Source of the DNA: Verrucomicrobiales bacterium
GTDB taxonomy: Bacteria > Verrucomicrobiota > Verrucomicrobiia > Verrucomicrobiales > DEV007
Length of the DNA: 64,000 bases
Reading direction: 5' to 3'
Assembly (NCBI GenBank): GCA_029213005.1
Contig: JARGPI010000003.1
Span: 186,001-250,000, forward strand
Part shown: positions 8,150 through 16,056 of the stretch, in pieces
Layout of the letters: each line of letters starts with the position of its first letter
Numbering within the stretch: position 1 is the stretch's first letter
The notes under the pieces: model-generated
What the model was told of the DNA's origin: nothing
The model's input: the letters and a program-made list of their open reading frames with translations, nothing else
Database searches by the model: none
Made by a program: the position numbers and the translations under genes

Positions 8150-10038
8150 ATGGAAAAATAATTATCTACCTGGTTGGTATCGCACTATGTCTAATCGCCC
8201 GGGAGGGGCGTGGTCAAGGTGGCGAGCGTATTCTGGAGTTTCACAGTGATATTACGGTGAATGTCGACTCCAGTCTCTCGGTGGTGGAAACGATCAAGGT
8301 TTTGGCGACCGGAAATCAAATCAAGCGGGGGATCTATCGCGATTTTCCCACGCTCTACACTCATTCCTGGGGATTGAGAAGAGCTCGCGGTTTCTCGGTT
8401 GACCGGGTGCTGCGGGACGGAAAACCGGAGAACTATGTTCTTGAAGATATCTCCGGAGGAAAACGCGTCAAAATCGGTAGAGGAAATGTATTGCTGAAGC
8501 GAGGTGAATACACCTATCAAATACACTATCAAACCACGCGACAACTCGGATACTTTGATGAACACGATGAGTTGTATTGGAATGTCACCGGAAACGGGTG
8601 GGGGTTCACGATTGAAAAAGCCTCCGCGACCGTGAGGCTTCCCAACGGGGCTGTCACCAGGGAAGTCAGTGCCTACACGGGGGCGACGGGGAGCAAAGCG
8701 CAGGCGTTTCGCCGTGAGGTCCGGCCCGGCGGGGCGATCTATTTTGAGTCGACTGCTCCGCTGTACTCCGGGGAGGGATTAACCCTGGTGGTGACCTGGC
8801 AGAAAGGACTGGTCGATTACACGGCTGATCCACAGGGCGTGGGCGCCATGATCAAAGATAATATAGGAGCCGCGATCGGTGTCTTCGGGTTATTGGGGGT
8901 GATCGGTTATTTCTACCTGATTTGGGCAAAAGTCGGTAAAGACCCGGAGCTGGGAACGATTATTCCCCTATATGAGCCGCCACCCGGATTTTCACCGGCT
9001 GCGGTCCGCTATCTCTATGAAATGGGGTTTGATGACAAGGTTTTTACCGCAGCGATTATAGGGCTGGCTTCGAAAGGCTATTTGTCGATCAATCAAAAAG
9101 GTAAGACCTACACGTTAACCTTGACGGAAAGTTCTGCCGAGTTGGCGCCAGATGAATTGGCGCTATACCAAAAATTGTTTTCCCGTTCCGGGTCTCTGGT
9201 GCTGAAGCAGAAAAATCACGCCCGGATTGGCGGGGCAAAAACGGAACTGAAGAAAAAGCTTTCGAAAAAACTCGAGCAAACTTACTTCGTAAAGAATATC
9301 CGGTATTGGGTGATCGGGCTGTTAATGGCAGTGGTTCCACTTGGTATTTCGGTGGGGATTCAGGCTCCCGAAGCTCTGTTCATCCTGCTTTGGCTCACGA
9401 TTTGGTCGGCGGGAACCATGTTACTGGTTTCAGCGGCGATTTCGGCCTGGAAACTCAAACAGGGGGCGATAGGAACGACGCTGTTTGCGATCCCGTTTAC
9501 CCTTGCCTGGTTTGGCGGGGTCGGTGCGTTTGTGGTGGTCGCCTCGCCGATCGTTGCCGTTATCTTTGCTATATCAGCGATACTGGTCGTGGTTTTTTAT
9601 CATCTTCTAAAGGCACCGACGCATTACGGTCGCGAGGTGTTGGACCAGGTCGAAGGATTCAGACAATATCTCAGTGTAGCGGAGGCAGATCGCTTGAATT
9701 TGGTCAATCCGCCGAAGCGAACTCCGGAATTGTTTGAGAAGTTTCTGCCATACGCTCTCGCACTGGGAGTGGATCAGGAATGGTCGGAACAGTTTTCCGA
9801 GGTGTTGTCGGCGGCGTCCCGATCGGCCGGCGATAGAAGTCGGGGGTATTCTCCGTCCTTCTACACAGGGAATTCTTCACTCAATCAACTTTCAGCCGGG
9901 GCCCTGACCTCTGCGATTGCGGGTAGTTTGACCTCCGCGCTGGCGTCGTCTTCGGTTTCCCCGAGTTCCAGCTCGGGAGGCGGAGGGGGTGGTTCATCCG
10001 GCGGCGGCGGTGGTGGCGGCGGCGGTGGCGGATGGTAG
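8146..10038 (+). CDS. DUF2207 membrane protein with glycine-rich tail
   Basis: A 630-residue membrane protein. It has an N-terminal signal, an extracytoplasmic domain of about 210 residues (GIYRDFPTLYTH, typical of DUF2207), a helix near residues 240-262, a cytoplasmic domain (YEPPPGFSPAAVRYLYEMGFDDKVFTAAIIGLASKGYL), two or three more helices around 385-480, and a very glycine-rich tail from about residue 603 ending in GGGW. The Gly/Ser tail is also seen in homologues, so it is not a frameshift product. It is translationally coupled to LemA. No enzymatic motif was seen; an envelope-stress or surface-assembly role is only inferred. Confidence 0.88.
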   Translation: MNGKIIIYLVGIALCLIAREGRGQGGERILEFHSDITVNVDSSLSVVETIKVLATGNQIKRGIYRDFPTLYTHSWGLRRARGFSVDRVLRDGKPENYVLEDISGGKRVKIGRGNVLLKRGEYTYQIHYQTTRQLGYFDEHDELYWNVTGNGWGFTIEKASATVRLPNGAVTREVSAYTGATGSKAQAFRREVRPGGAIYFESTAPLYSGEGLTLVVTWQKGLVDYTADPQGVGAMIKDNIGAAIGVFGLLGVIGYFYLIWAKVGKDPELGTIIPLYEPPPGFSPAAVRYLYEMGFDDKVFTAAIIGLASKGYLSINQKGKTYTLTLTESSAELAPDELALYQKLFSRSGSLVLKQKNHARIGGAKTELKKKLSKKLEQTYFVKNIRYWVIGLLMAVVPLGISVGIQAPEALFILLWLTIWSAGTMLLVSAAISAWKLKQGAIGTTLFAIPFTLAWFGGVGAFVVVASPIVAVIFAISAILVVVFYHLLKAPTHYGREVLDQVEGFRQYLSVAEADRLNLVNPPKRTPELFEKFLPYALALGVDQEWSEQFSEVLSAASRSAGDRSRGYSPSFYTGNSSLNQLSAGALTSAIAGSLTSALASSSVSPSSSSGGGGGGSSGGGGGGGGGGGW

Positions 10039-10125
10039 CACCCGGTTCGGAATTAACGCGCCATTGTTAAGGAGCGGATTTCAGGCGTATATCATAAGAG
10101 AATTCTCTACTTCGATTCAATTGTG

Positions 10126-11088
10126 ATGAAACCTATCCTGACGCTTGCTCCTCTTTTCGCTATTTTTCTCGTCTTCCAGAGTTGTGGGGGCGGAGGTACA
10201 GATGAGGAAGTATCGAAGGGGCGTATCGGGATGACTTGTATGGATCTCGGGAATCCGTTTTTTCAATTGATCGCTAATGAAATGGAGAAAGCGGCCGGAG
10301 AGAAGGGATATACTCTCGTTGCGTTGAGCGGCGAGAATGAGCCCGGGTTGCAGAACAGTCAGATCAACGACTTCGTGGCTCAGGGCTATGATGCGATTTT
10401 TCTGAACCCGGTCGATTCGGTTTCGGCAGGTCAGGGGGTGAAGAAAGCTCATGAGGCTGGTATTCCGGTGTTTACCTTCGATATCCAAATTTCCGACGAT
10501 GAGGCTAAAAAGCTCGTTACCTCGCACATCGGCAGTGACAATTATCAGGGTGGCCGTCTTGCCGGAAAAAGCATGATTGAGGCTCTCGGGAACAAAGGAA
10601 CGGTGGCTGTGATTTCATTGCCGGAGGTCTCTTCCTGTATCCTGCGGGTCAATGGTTTTAAGGATGAATTAAAAGAAGCCGGCAGTCCGATTCAGATTGT
10701 GACCGAGTTATCAGGAAAAGGGCGTCGAGACGAGGGGTTCAAAGTGGGGACCGATATCCTGCAGGCTCATCCCGACGTGAATGGTATCTTTGCAATTAAT
10801 GATCCTTCCGGGCTGGGGGCATACTCAGCGGTGCAGAAAGCTGGCAAAACTGACCAAATCACGGTGATTGCGTTCGATGCCTCTCCGGCTGGAAAACAGG
10901 GGGTATTTGAGAAAAAGTTATTCGATACACCGCAACAGTTCCCCAAAAAGATGGCCCACGGCACGGTTGAGGCTTTTGGGAAATACCTCGATGGCGAAGA
11001 GATTCCCAAGGTCACTTTCATTCCCTGTGCTCACTATCGATACGCCGATTCCGTGGATGACGAGGCCCGGATTAACCAATCTTGGTAA
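10126..11088 (+). CDS. Periplasmic sugar-binding lipoprotein (RbsB-like)
   Basis: A 320-residue protein with a lipoprotein signal ending FQSC (lipidated Cys20) and a Peripla_BP_4 fold: IGMTCMDLGNPFFQLIANEM, GYDAIFLNPVDS, HIGSDNYQGGRLAGKSM and IFAINDPSGLGAYSAVQKAG all match ribose/autoinducer-2-type binding proteins. The ATG at 10126 is chosen over the GTG one codon upstream. It precedes two permeases by 65 bp, but those are of the phosphonate type rather than the ribose type, an unusual pairing. The ligand is probably a sugar or sugar-like molecule and cannot be named. Confidence 0.85.
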   Translation: MKPILTLAPLFAIFLVFQSCGGGGTDEEVSKGRIGMTCMDLGNPFFQLIANEMEKAAGEKGYTLVALSGENEPGLQNSQINDFVAQGYDAIFLNPVDSVSAGQGVKKAHEAGIPVFTFDIQISDDEAKKLVTSHIGSDNYQGGRLAGKSMIEALGNKGTVAVISLPEVSSCILRVNGFKDELKEAGSPIQIVTELSGKGRRDEGFKVGTDILQAHPDVNGIFAINDPSGLGAYSAVQKAGKTDQITVIAFDASPAGKQGVFEKKLFDTPQQFPKKMAHGTVEAFGKYLDGEEIPKVTFIPCAHYRYADSVDDEARINQSW

Positions 11089-11153
11089 ATTACTTTGGGT
11101 GACAAGTTAGACTTCCTCGTTAATATCCCCGACAGATTTCGTCTGATTCGCTA

Positions 11154-12008
11154 ATGAAACGTCGCTGGATTTTATCCGGGGTGGCTCTGACCTTCCTCGC
11201 TTGCGCATGGCTGCTCGGTTTAAAACCGGCAGGCTTGTTCCCGCCCGATGCGGAGCACTGGAGTCGGATGGGCGAGTTCTTTAAAGCTGCGCTTCACCCT
11301 GCATTTGAGTATCAGGACGACGGAGTGCCGGAGGATGCGGATCCGATTTGGATCAAGGGGTTGAAGGGGCTGTTCCTCACCCTGAAATTTGCCTTTGCGG
11401 CGATGAGCCTGGCGATTCCGGCAGCCCTGATTCTGGGGTTTCTCGGTTCTTCCGCCTGGTGGCCGGAGCCTTGCGGACCCTTGCTGAAAAGTGGTCTCCG
11501 GGTGGTTTTTTATGCGAGTCGCTTTTTTATGAGTCTATGCCGCTCGATCCACGAATTGATTTGGGCTCTGCTGCTGCTCTCAGCGATCGGGGTTTCCCCG
11601 CTGGCCGGGATCGTCGCTCTCGCAATTCCGTTTTCCGGCACGCTGGGAAAAGTTTTCTCCGAATTGATCGATGAGGAATCGCTCCACGCTGCGAAGGCTC
11701 TGAAATCGATAGGGCATCACCCTTTCCAGACTTTTGTCGTTGGAATCCTACCGGGCGCGTTGCCCAATTTGATTACCTATAGTTTCTACCGCTTTGAATG
11801 TGCGCTGCGTTCTTCGGCTGTTCTCGGCTTTGTGGGGATTGAAACTATCGGATTGTATATCGAGTTGTCCCACGAAGAGTTTTTCTATCGTGAGGTATGG
11901 ACCTATTTCTATCTATTGCTAGCTCTGATTATCGCGGTGGATCTTTGGAGCGCAAAAATACGGAAACATCTTAACCCGGGAGCGGAATCATGGCTGACGG
12001 CACATTAG
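11154..12008 (+). CDS. ABC transporter permease, PhnE-like (first of two)
   Basis: A 284-residue inner-membrane protein with about six helices. The core (KGLFLTLKFAFAAMSLAIP...HELIWALLLLSAIGVSPLAGIVALAIP) and the EAA-like loop (SLHAAKALKSIGHHPFQTF followed by GILPGALP) match the PhnE family of phosphonate/phosphite importers. An N-terminal helix precedes a roughly 45-residue periplasmic loop. The 3' end overlaps the next permease by 19 bp. No PhnC-like ATPase or PhnD-like binding protein is in the window, so the cargo need not be a phosphonate. Confidence 0.85.
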   Translation: MKRRWILSGVALTFLACAWLLGLKPAGLFPPDAEHWSRMGEFFKAALHPAFEYQDDGVPEDADPIWIKGLKGLFLTLKFAFAAMSLAIPAALILGFLGSSAWWPEPCGPLLKSGLRVVFYASRFFMSLCRSIHELIWALLLLSAIGVSPLAGIVALAIPFSGTLGKVFSELIDEESLHAAKALKSIGHHPFQTFVVGILPGALPNLITYSFYRFECALRSSAVLGFVGIETIGLYIELSHEEFFYREVWTYFYLLLALIIAVDLWSAKIRKHLNPGAESWLTAH

Positions 12009-12907
12009 CGGCGCGGGAGAAGCGGGTCGCTGAGCTTCAGCGATTGAAATCCAAAGACTGGTTCCTTCGAATCAGCGGGATCATCGTGGTTGTGATGATT
12101 GCCTGGTCGTGGCTGTCGAGCGGACCTCTCACCGGGAAGTTGTCTCCGGAACGGCGCTGGAACAATTTCAAGAATTTTGCGGAAGGATTGGTGCCGGACC
12201 CGGTGAGCGATTCGGGAAACTGGCTCGATGCCATCCCCTGGGGCTTCGAATTACTTGCTGAAGACGGTTTGGTGGCGCTTTTGACAACCATGGGGATTGC
12301 AACCGCGGCGATAATTTTATCAGCCACAATGGTTTTGCCGTTTCTGGCGATGGCGAATCGCCGCCTGGCGAGAAAAGACCCTTTGGGCATCCCCGGCGGC
12401 ACGACTTCCCGGGCGGGGCAGTGGTTCTGGAGAATTTCGGGGCCGGTCTTCCGCTTTGGATTTGTGATTTGCCGCGCGGTTCCTGAATACCTGCTCGCCT
12501 TTTTATTGATTTCTCTTCTGGGACCGCAGGTTTGGCCGCTGGTATTGGCTCTCGCCATTCATAACTTCGGAATTTTGGGGCGCCTCTGGGGGGAAGTGGT
12601 GGAGAACGCGGATTCGGGGGCGGCAGAACAGCGCTTGGCCTCGGGGGCTTCGCGGTTCAACGTTTTCGGGACTACGATTTTTCCCGCCGTCTTTAATCGG
12701 TTTTTGATATACTTTTTCTACCGATGGGAGACCTGCGTCAAGGATGCCACGGTGCTTGGTATGCTTGGCCTGTTGACGCTCGGGAAATTGATCGCTTTAT
12801 CGAAGGGGTTCTTCTGGGACGAGATGTTTTTCTACATCATGCTCGGAGCCACGGTTATTCTTGTGGGGGATCTGTTATCCACGTTGATCCGAACCCGCTT
12901 ACGTTAG
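11990..12907 (+). CDS. ABC transporter permease, PhnE-like (second of two)
   Basis: A 305-residue paralogue of the preceding permease. It has an N-terminal helix (residues 27-43), a periplasmic stretch, then GLVALLTTMGIATAAIILSA and PEYLLAFLLISLLGPQVWPLVLALAIHN, and an EAA-like loop (AEQRLASGASRFNVFGTT followed by IFPAVFNRFLIYFFYRWE). It overlaps the first permease by 19 bp, so both are made together and probably form a heterodimeric channel. No ATPase gene follows; a DUF2007 gene comes next after 59 bp. Confidence 0.85.
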   Translation: MADGTLAAREKRVAELQRLKSKDWFLRISGIIVVVMIAWSWLSSGPLTGKLSPERRWNNFKNFAEGLVPDPVSDSGNWLDAIPWGFELLAEDGLVALLTTMGIATAAIILSATMVLPFLAMANRRLARKDPLGIPGGTTSRAGQWFWRISGPVFRFGFVICRAVPEYLLAFLLISLLGPQVWPLVLALAIHNFGILGRLWGEVVENADSGAAEQRLASGASRFNVFGTTIFPAVFNRFLIYFFYRWETCVKDATVLGMLGLLTLGKLIALSKGFFWDEMFFYIMLGATVILVGDLLSTLIRTRLR

Positions 12908-12966
12908 TTCCAATTCGCGGCCCAGTTTGTAATGGCCGGGAAATTTTAGATGGTGTTCATTGAGTC

Positions 12967-13185
12967 ATGATCACGATTGCAAACTTTAATACTCTTGAAG
13001 AAGCTCAGCAGGCTCAACGAATGATGGAGCGGGAAGGAGTCGAGTCGTTTATTCCCGATGAAATCAGTATCGGGCTGGTTTCACCGCTGTTTAGTTCGAA
13101 TTCCGGCGTTCGATTGCAGGTGCCGGAAGAGAGTGAAGCGGACGCGATCCGGGTTTTGAATCAAATCTTTTCAATCGCCGATTAG
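12967..13185 (+). CDS. DUF2007 domain small protein
   Basis: A 72-residue cytoplasmic protein. It starts MITIANFNTLEEAQQAQRMM and continues with the EGVESFIPDE segment and a C-terminal LQVPEESEADAIRVLNQ, which together match DUF2007 ('putative signal transducing protein', ferredoxin-like fold). Function is not established. It follows the permease gene by 59 bp on the same strand but is more probably independent of it. Confidence 0.8.
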   Translation: MITIANFNTLEEAQQAQRMMEREGVESFIPDEISIGLVSPLFSSNSGVRLQVPEESEADAIRVLNQIFSIAD

Positions 13186-13224
13186 ACCGGTGAATGCCAC
13201 CCGGAATCGCTTTCCTACATTTAT

Positions 13225-13244
13225 TTAAGTTTTCTTAAGTTTTC
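13225..13244 (+). repeat. Tandem 10-bp direct repeat upstream of ilvE
   Basis: TTAAGTTTTC occurs twice in immediate succession (13225-13234 and 13235-13244), 71-90 bp upstream of the ilvE start. The 10-bp period matches one helical turn, as expected for tandem protein binding sites, but chance in an AT-rich spacer is possible. Confidence 0.35.
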
Positions 13245-13314
13245 TCTCGGAAAGAGGACGAATCACTTGCTTTCCTCATGCCTTCTGGCACGGTTGAAAG
13301 CCGATTCTAATAAT

Positions 13315-14199
13315 ATGAGTGATTCTAATCTGCAGGTGTTAATCGATGGTGAATTGTTCCCGGAAAAAGACGCTAAAATTTCCGTTTTTGACCATGGATT
13401 ACTGTATGGGGACGGGGTCTTTGAGGGAATTCGCTTTTACAATGGCCGGGTTTTTAAACTCGATGAGCACATTGATCGCATTTTCGATTCAGCCAAAGCA
13501 ATTCATTTGAAAATCAATGTGTCTCACGCTGAAATGTGTCAGGCCGTGATCAACACAATCAAGGCCAACCAATTGACTGACGGTTATGTCCGTCTTGTGG
13601 TGACACGTGGAACCGGGGGACTCGGATTGAGTCCTTATCGCTGTGAGAAGGAGTCGGTCATTGTGATCGCTTCGAAAATCACGCTTTATCCTGAGGAGGA
13701 TTACCGGAACGGTTTGAAGTTGGTGACTTGCTCGACCCGCCGTCCGCCGCACGATGCTCTTTCCCCGGCCGTAAAATCACTGAATTACCTCAGTAACGTC
13801 ATGGCAAAAGTCGAGGCGTTGGCAGCCGGAGCTGAGGAGGGTGTCATGCTGAATCAGCAGGGACTGGTCGCAGAATGCACCGGTGATAACATTTTTCTGG
13901 TCAAAAATGGTCAGATCTCAACCCCACCGGTATCCGCCGGGATGTTGGACGGGATCACCCGCCGGGTCGCAATTGATCTCGCTCGCGACCTGGGCCACAC
14001 CCTGATTGAGCGCGATATTTCACGGTATGATTTGTATACTGCTGATGAAGTGTTTTTAACCGGAACTGCCGCAGAAGTGATTCCGGTTCGTATTTATGAT
14101 GAGAGAGAGATCGGGAATGGCAAGCCTGGCCCGGTAACGAAGCAATTGATGCAGGAATTCCGGAAAATGGTCGAATCCTCGGGCACTTCCATTTACTAA
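13315..14199 (+). CDS. ilvE: Branched-chain amino acid aminotransferase
   Basis: A 294-residue class IV PLP aminotransferase, which transfers an amino group between glutamate and the branched-chain 2-oxo acids, the last step of Val/Leu/Ile synthesis. Visible signatures are DHGLLYGDGVFEGIRFYNG near the N-terminus, the Schiff-base lysine K154 (PAVKSLNYL), and VAECTGDNIFLV. The ATG at 13315 is chosen because homologues start with this segment; an upstream in-frame ATG adds a hydrophobic stretch without precedent. D-amino-acid transaminase is an alternative within the family, but the length and sequence favour IlvE, as does ilvBH in the same window. Confidence 0.9.
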   Translation: MSDSNLQVLIDGELFPEKDAKISVFDHGLLYGDGVFEGIRFYNGRVFKLDEHIDRIFDSAKAIHLKINVSHAEMCQAVINTIKANQLTDGYVRLVVTRGTGGLGLSPYRCEKESVIVIASKITLYPEEDYRNGLKLVTCSTRRPPHDALSPAVKSLNYLSNVMAKVEALAAGAEEGVMLNQQGLVAECTGDNIFLVKNGQISTPPVSAGMLDGITRRVAIDLARDLGHTLIERDISRYDLYTADEVFLTGTAAEVIPVRIYDEREIGNGKPGPVTKQLMQEFRKMVESSGTSIY

Positions 14200-14291
14200 A
14201 TGAATTTAGTGACGTAACCTTTTTAAACCGATCTCCGTTGACCAACGATTAAATCCTTAACGAGAAATTAGAATCGATTATTGAACACACT

Positions 14292-14900
14292 ATGAAATGC
14301 GATGCCAACTGTGACTGGGGTGAAGATGCCTCGATCTTCTTCAGTTACATCGAGAACAGCAAGGTCATCAAAGTTAACCTTTGCAAATATTGTGCGAACG
14401 AAAAAGGAGTGGATGATCCAACCGGATATTCTCTCATCGATTTAATGCAGGGAATGGGAGAGGAAACATCATCGGGTAAGAAGGATAAGAAAAAAGGGGA
14501 GCTGACCTGTCAGGAATGCGGGTTCACCCAATCAGATTTCAAGAAAACGGGACGGTTTGGCTGCGCCAACTGTTATGAGGTTTTCAACGAGGGATTGGAA
14601 AGTCTTCTCGAAGCGATGCACAAGAATACGGAACATACCGGAAAGGTGCCTTCGTTTGTTCATGACACATCTTCTGTCGATTCGCTGTCTGAGATCGCGG
14701 ATTTTGAGAAGCCTGCTGAATTTGCGTTTGATGAGCTGAAGCTGGTAGATGCCGGGGATGAACTGGTCGAAGGTGATACCGGGATTTCCGCGCTCCGTGA
14801 TAAGCTGGATATCGCCATTTCCGAGGAGGATTACGAAGAGGCCGCCCGGCTCCGCGACGAAATCGCGAAGCTGGAATCCGAAAAGGCGGAAGAAGGGTGA
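14292..14900 (+). CDS. mcsA: McsA, activator of the McsB protein-arginine kinase
   Basis: A 202-residue zinc protein that stimulates McsB and links it to ClpC. Two Cys4 sites are visible: C3/C7/C31/C34 and C73/C76/C91/C94. A C-terminal UVR motif spans about residues 165-200 (ALRDKLDIAISEEDYEEAA). The first cysteine pair is spaced CxxxC rather than CxxC. It lies 49 bp upstream of mcsB. No CtsR repressor gene precedes it, unlike the Bacillus operon. Confidence 0.93.
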   Translation: MKCDANCDWGEDASIFFSYIENSKVIKVNLCKYCANEKGVDDPTGYSLIDLMQGMGEETSSGKKDKKKGELTCQECGFTQSDFKKTGRFGCANCYEVFNEGLESLLEAMHKNTEHTGKVPSFVHDTSSVDSLSEIADFEKPAEFAFDELKLVDAGDELVEGDTGISALRDKLDIAISEEDYEEAARLRDEIAKLESEKAEEG

Positions 14901-14949
14901 TCTTTGTTGAATGTTGTAGGGATTTTCATCGTCTAATTTTAAAGATAAT

Positions 14950-16056
14950 ATGCGTTTTTCGACACTGCTAAAAAATCCTGCTGAATGGATGCGAACTTCA
15001 GGGCCGCGCAATGACATTGTCATTACGAGTCGTGTTCGTCTGGCGCGAAACTTGCGAGGACATCCCTTCCCCGGTTGGGCGGAACAGGGTGCTCGTAAAG
15101 ACGTGATGAATATCGTTCGCCCGGTTCTGGAAGAGCTTGGTGAGATGAAAAACGCGTTTTCCGAGGAGATGACAGATCTTTCCGCGATCGAGAAGCAGGT
15201 GCTGGTGGAGCGCCATCTCGTCAGTCGGGAGCACGCCGCCAAAGGGCCCGGTTGCGCCACGGTGATGAACCGGAACCAGACCATCTCGATCATGGTTAAC
15301 GAGGAGGACCACCTTCGGATGCAATCGATCCGTCCCGGCCTGCAACTGCTTTCGGCATTCAAATCTCTCAATACGATCGATACCGACCTCGACAAGGATT
15401 TGAACTATGCTTTTGATAGTCGTTACGGCTATCTGACGGCCTGCCCCACCAATTTGGGAACGGGGATGAGAGCTTCGGCGATGCTGCATTTGCCGGGCCT
15501 GGTGCTCAGCGAAAAGATCAATGAGACCATTCAGGGCGCGAACCGGATCGGGCTCGCGGTCAGAGGGCTTTATGGAGAGGGAACCGAGGCGATGGCCAAT
15601 CTCTTTCAGATCTCGAATCAGACAACACTCGGGACCAGCGAAGAGGACGTCATTGTCCATCTCGGGAAAGTGATCGACAGCGTGATTGAGAACGAGCAGA
15701 ATGCCCGTTTAAAAATGCTCGAAGAGCGGGCCACGATGATGCAGGACCAGATTGGACGGGCCTATGCGATTTTAAAATATGCTCACATTATTCCCTCGAA
15801 AGAAGCATTGAATTGTTTATCGATGATCCGGCTTGGCTGTGATCTCGGATTCTTTGCAGAAGACGATCGTGAGACCATCAACATTCTATTGACGGAAATT
15901 CAACCGGCGCACCTTCAAATTTCGGCAAAGCGTAAACTTACGCCTGAAGAGAGAGATTCTCTGAGAGCTGAGATCGTGAGTTCGAAGTTAAAAGGGCTGA
16001 CGCCGCCTGATTTTGGGAGTATAATAACCGATAGCAACAACAACGACGAAGTATGA
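14950..16056 (+). CDS. mcsB: Protein-arginine kinase McsB
   Basis: A 368-residue phosphagen-kinase-fold enzyme that phosphorylates arginine on client proteins, marking them for ClpC. Family signatures are ITSRVRLARNLRG (about residues 26-37), NEEDHLRMQ (117-125), the active-site region YLTACPTNLGTGMRAS with Cys165, and the allosteric phosphoarginine-binding motif RDxxRA (RDSLRA, 335-340). All key motifs are intact, so an active kinase is expected. The stop overlaps the clpC start by 4 bp (ATGA), tying kinase and unfoldase expression. Confidence 0.95.
   Translation: MRFSTLLKNPAEWMRTSGPRNDIVITSRVRLARNLRGHPFPGWAEQGARKDVMNIVRPVLEELGEMKNAFSEEMTDLSAIEKQVLVERHLVSREHAAKGPGCATVMNRNQTISIMVNEEDHLRMQSIRPGLQLLSAFKSLNTIDTDLDKDLNYAFDSRYGYLTACPTNLGTGMRASAMLHLPGLVLSEKINETIQGANRIGLAVRGLYGEGTEAMANLFQISNQTTLGTSEEDVIVHLGKVIDSVIENEQNARLKMLEERATMMQDQIGRAYAILKYAHIIPSKEALNCLSMIRLGCDLGFFAEDDRETINILLTEIQPAHLQISAKRKLTPEERDSLRAEIVSSKLKGLTPPDFGSIITDSNNNDEV

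Noticed and set aside
11154..12907. Complete phosphonate importer
   Set aside because: PhnC and PhnD are missing and the binding protein is of the sugar type, so phosphonate specificity is not supported.
14200..14291. CtsR box or CIRCE element before mcsA
   Set aside because: Only one TTGACC half-site is present, no tandem heptads, and no CIRCE inverted repeat.
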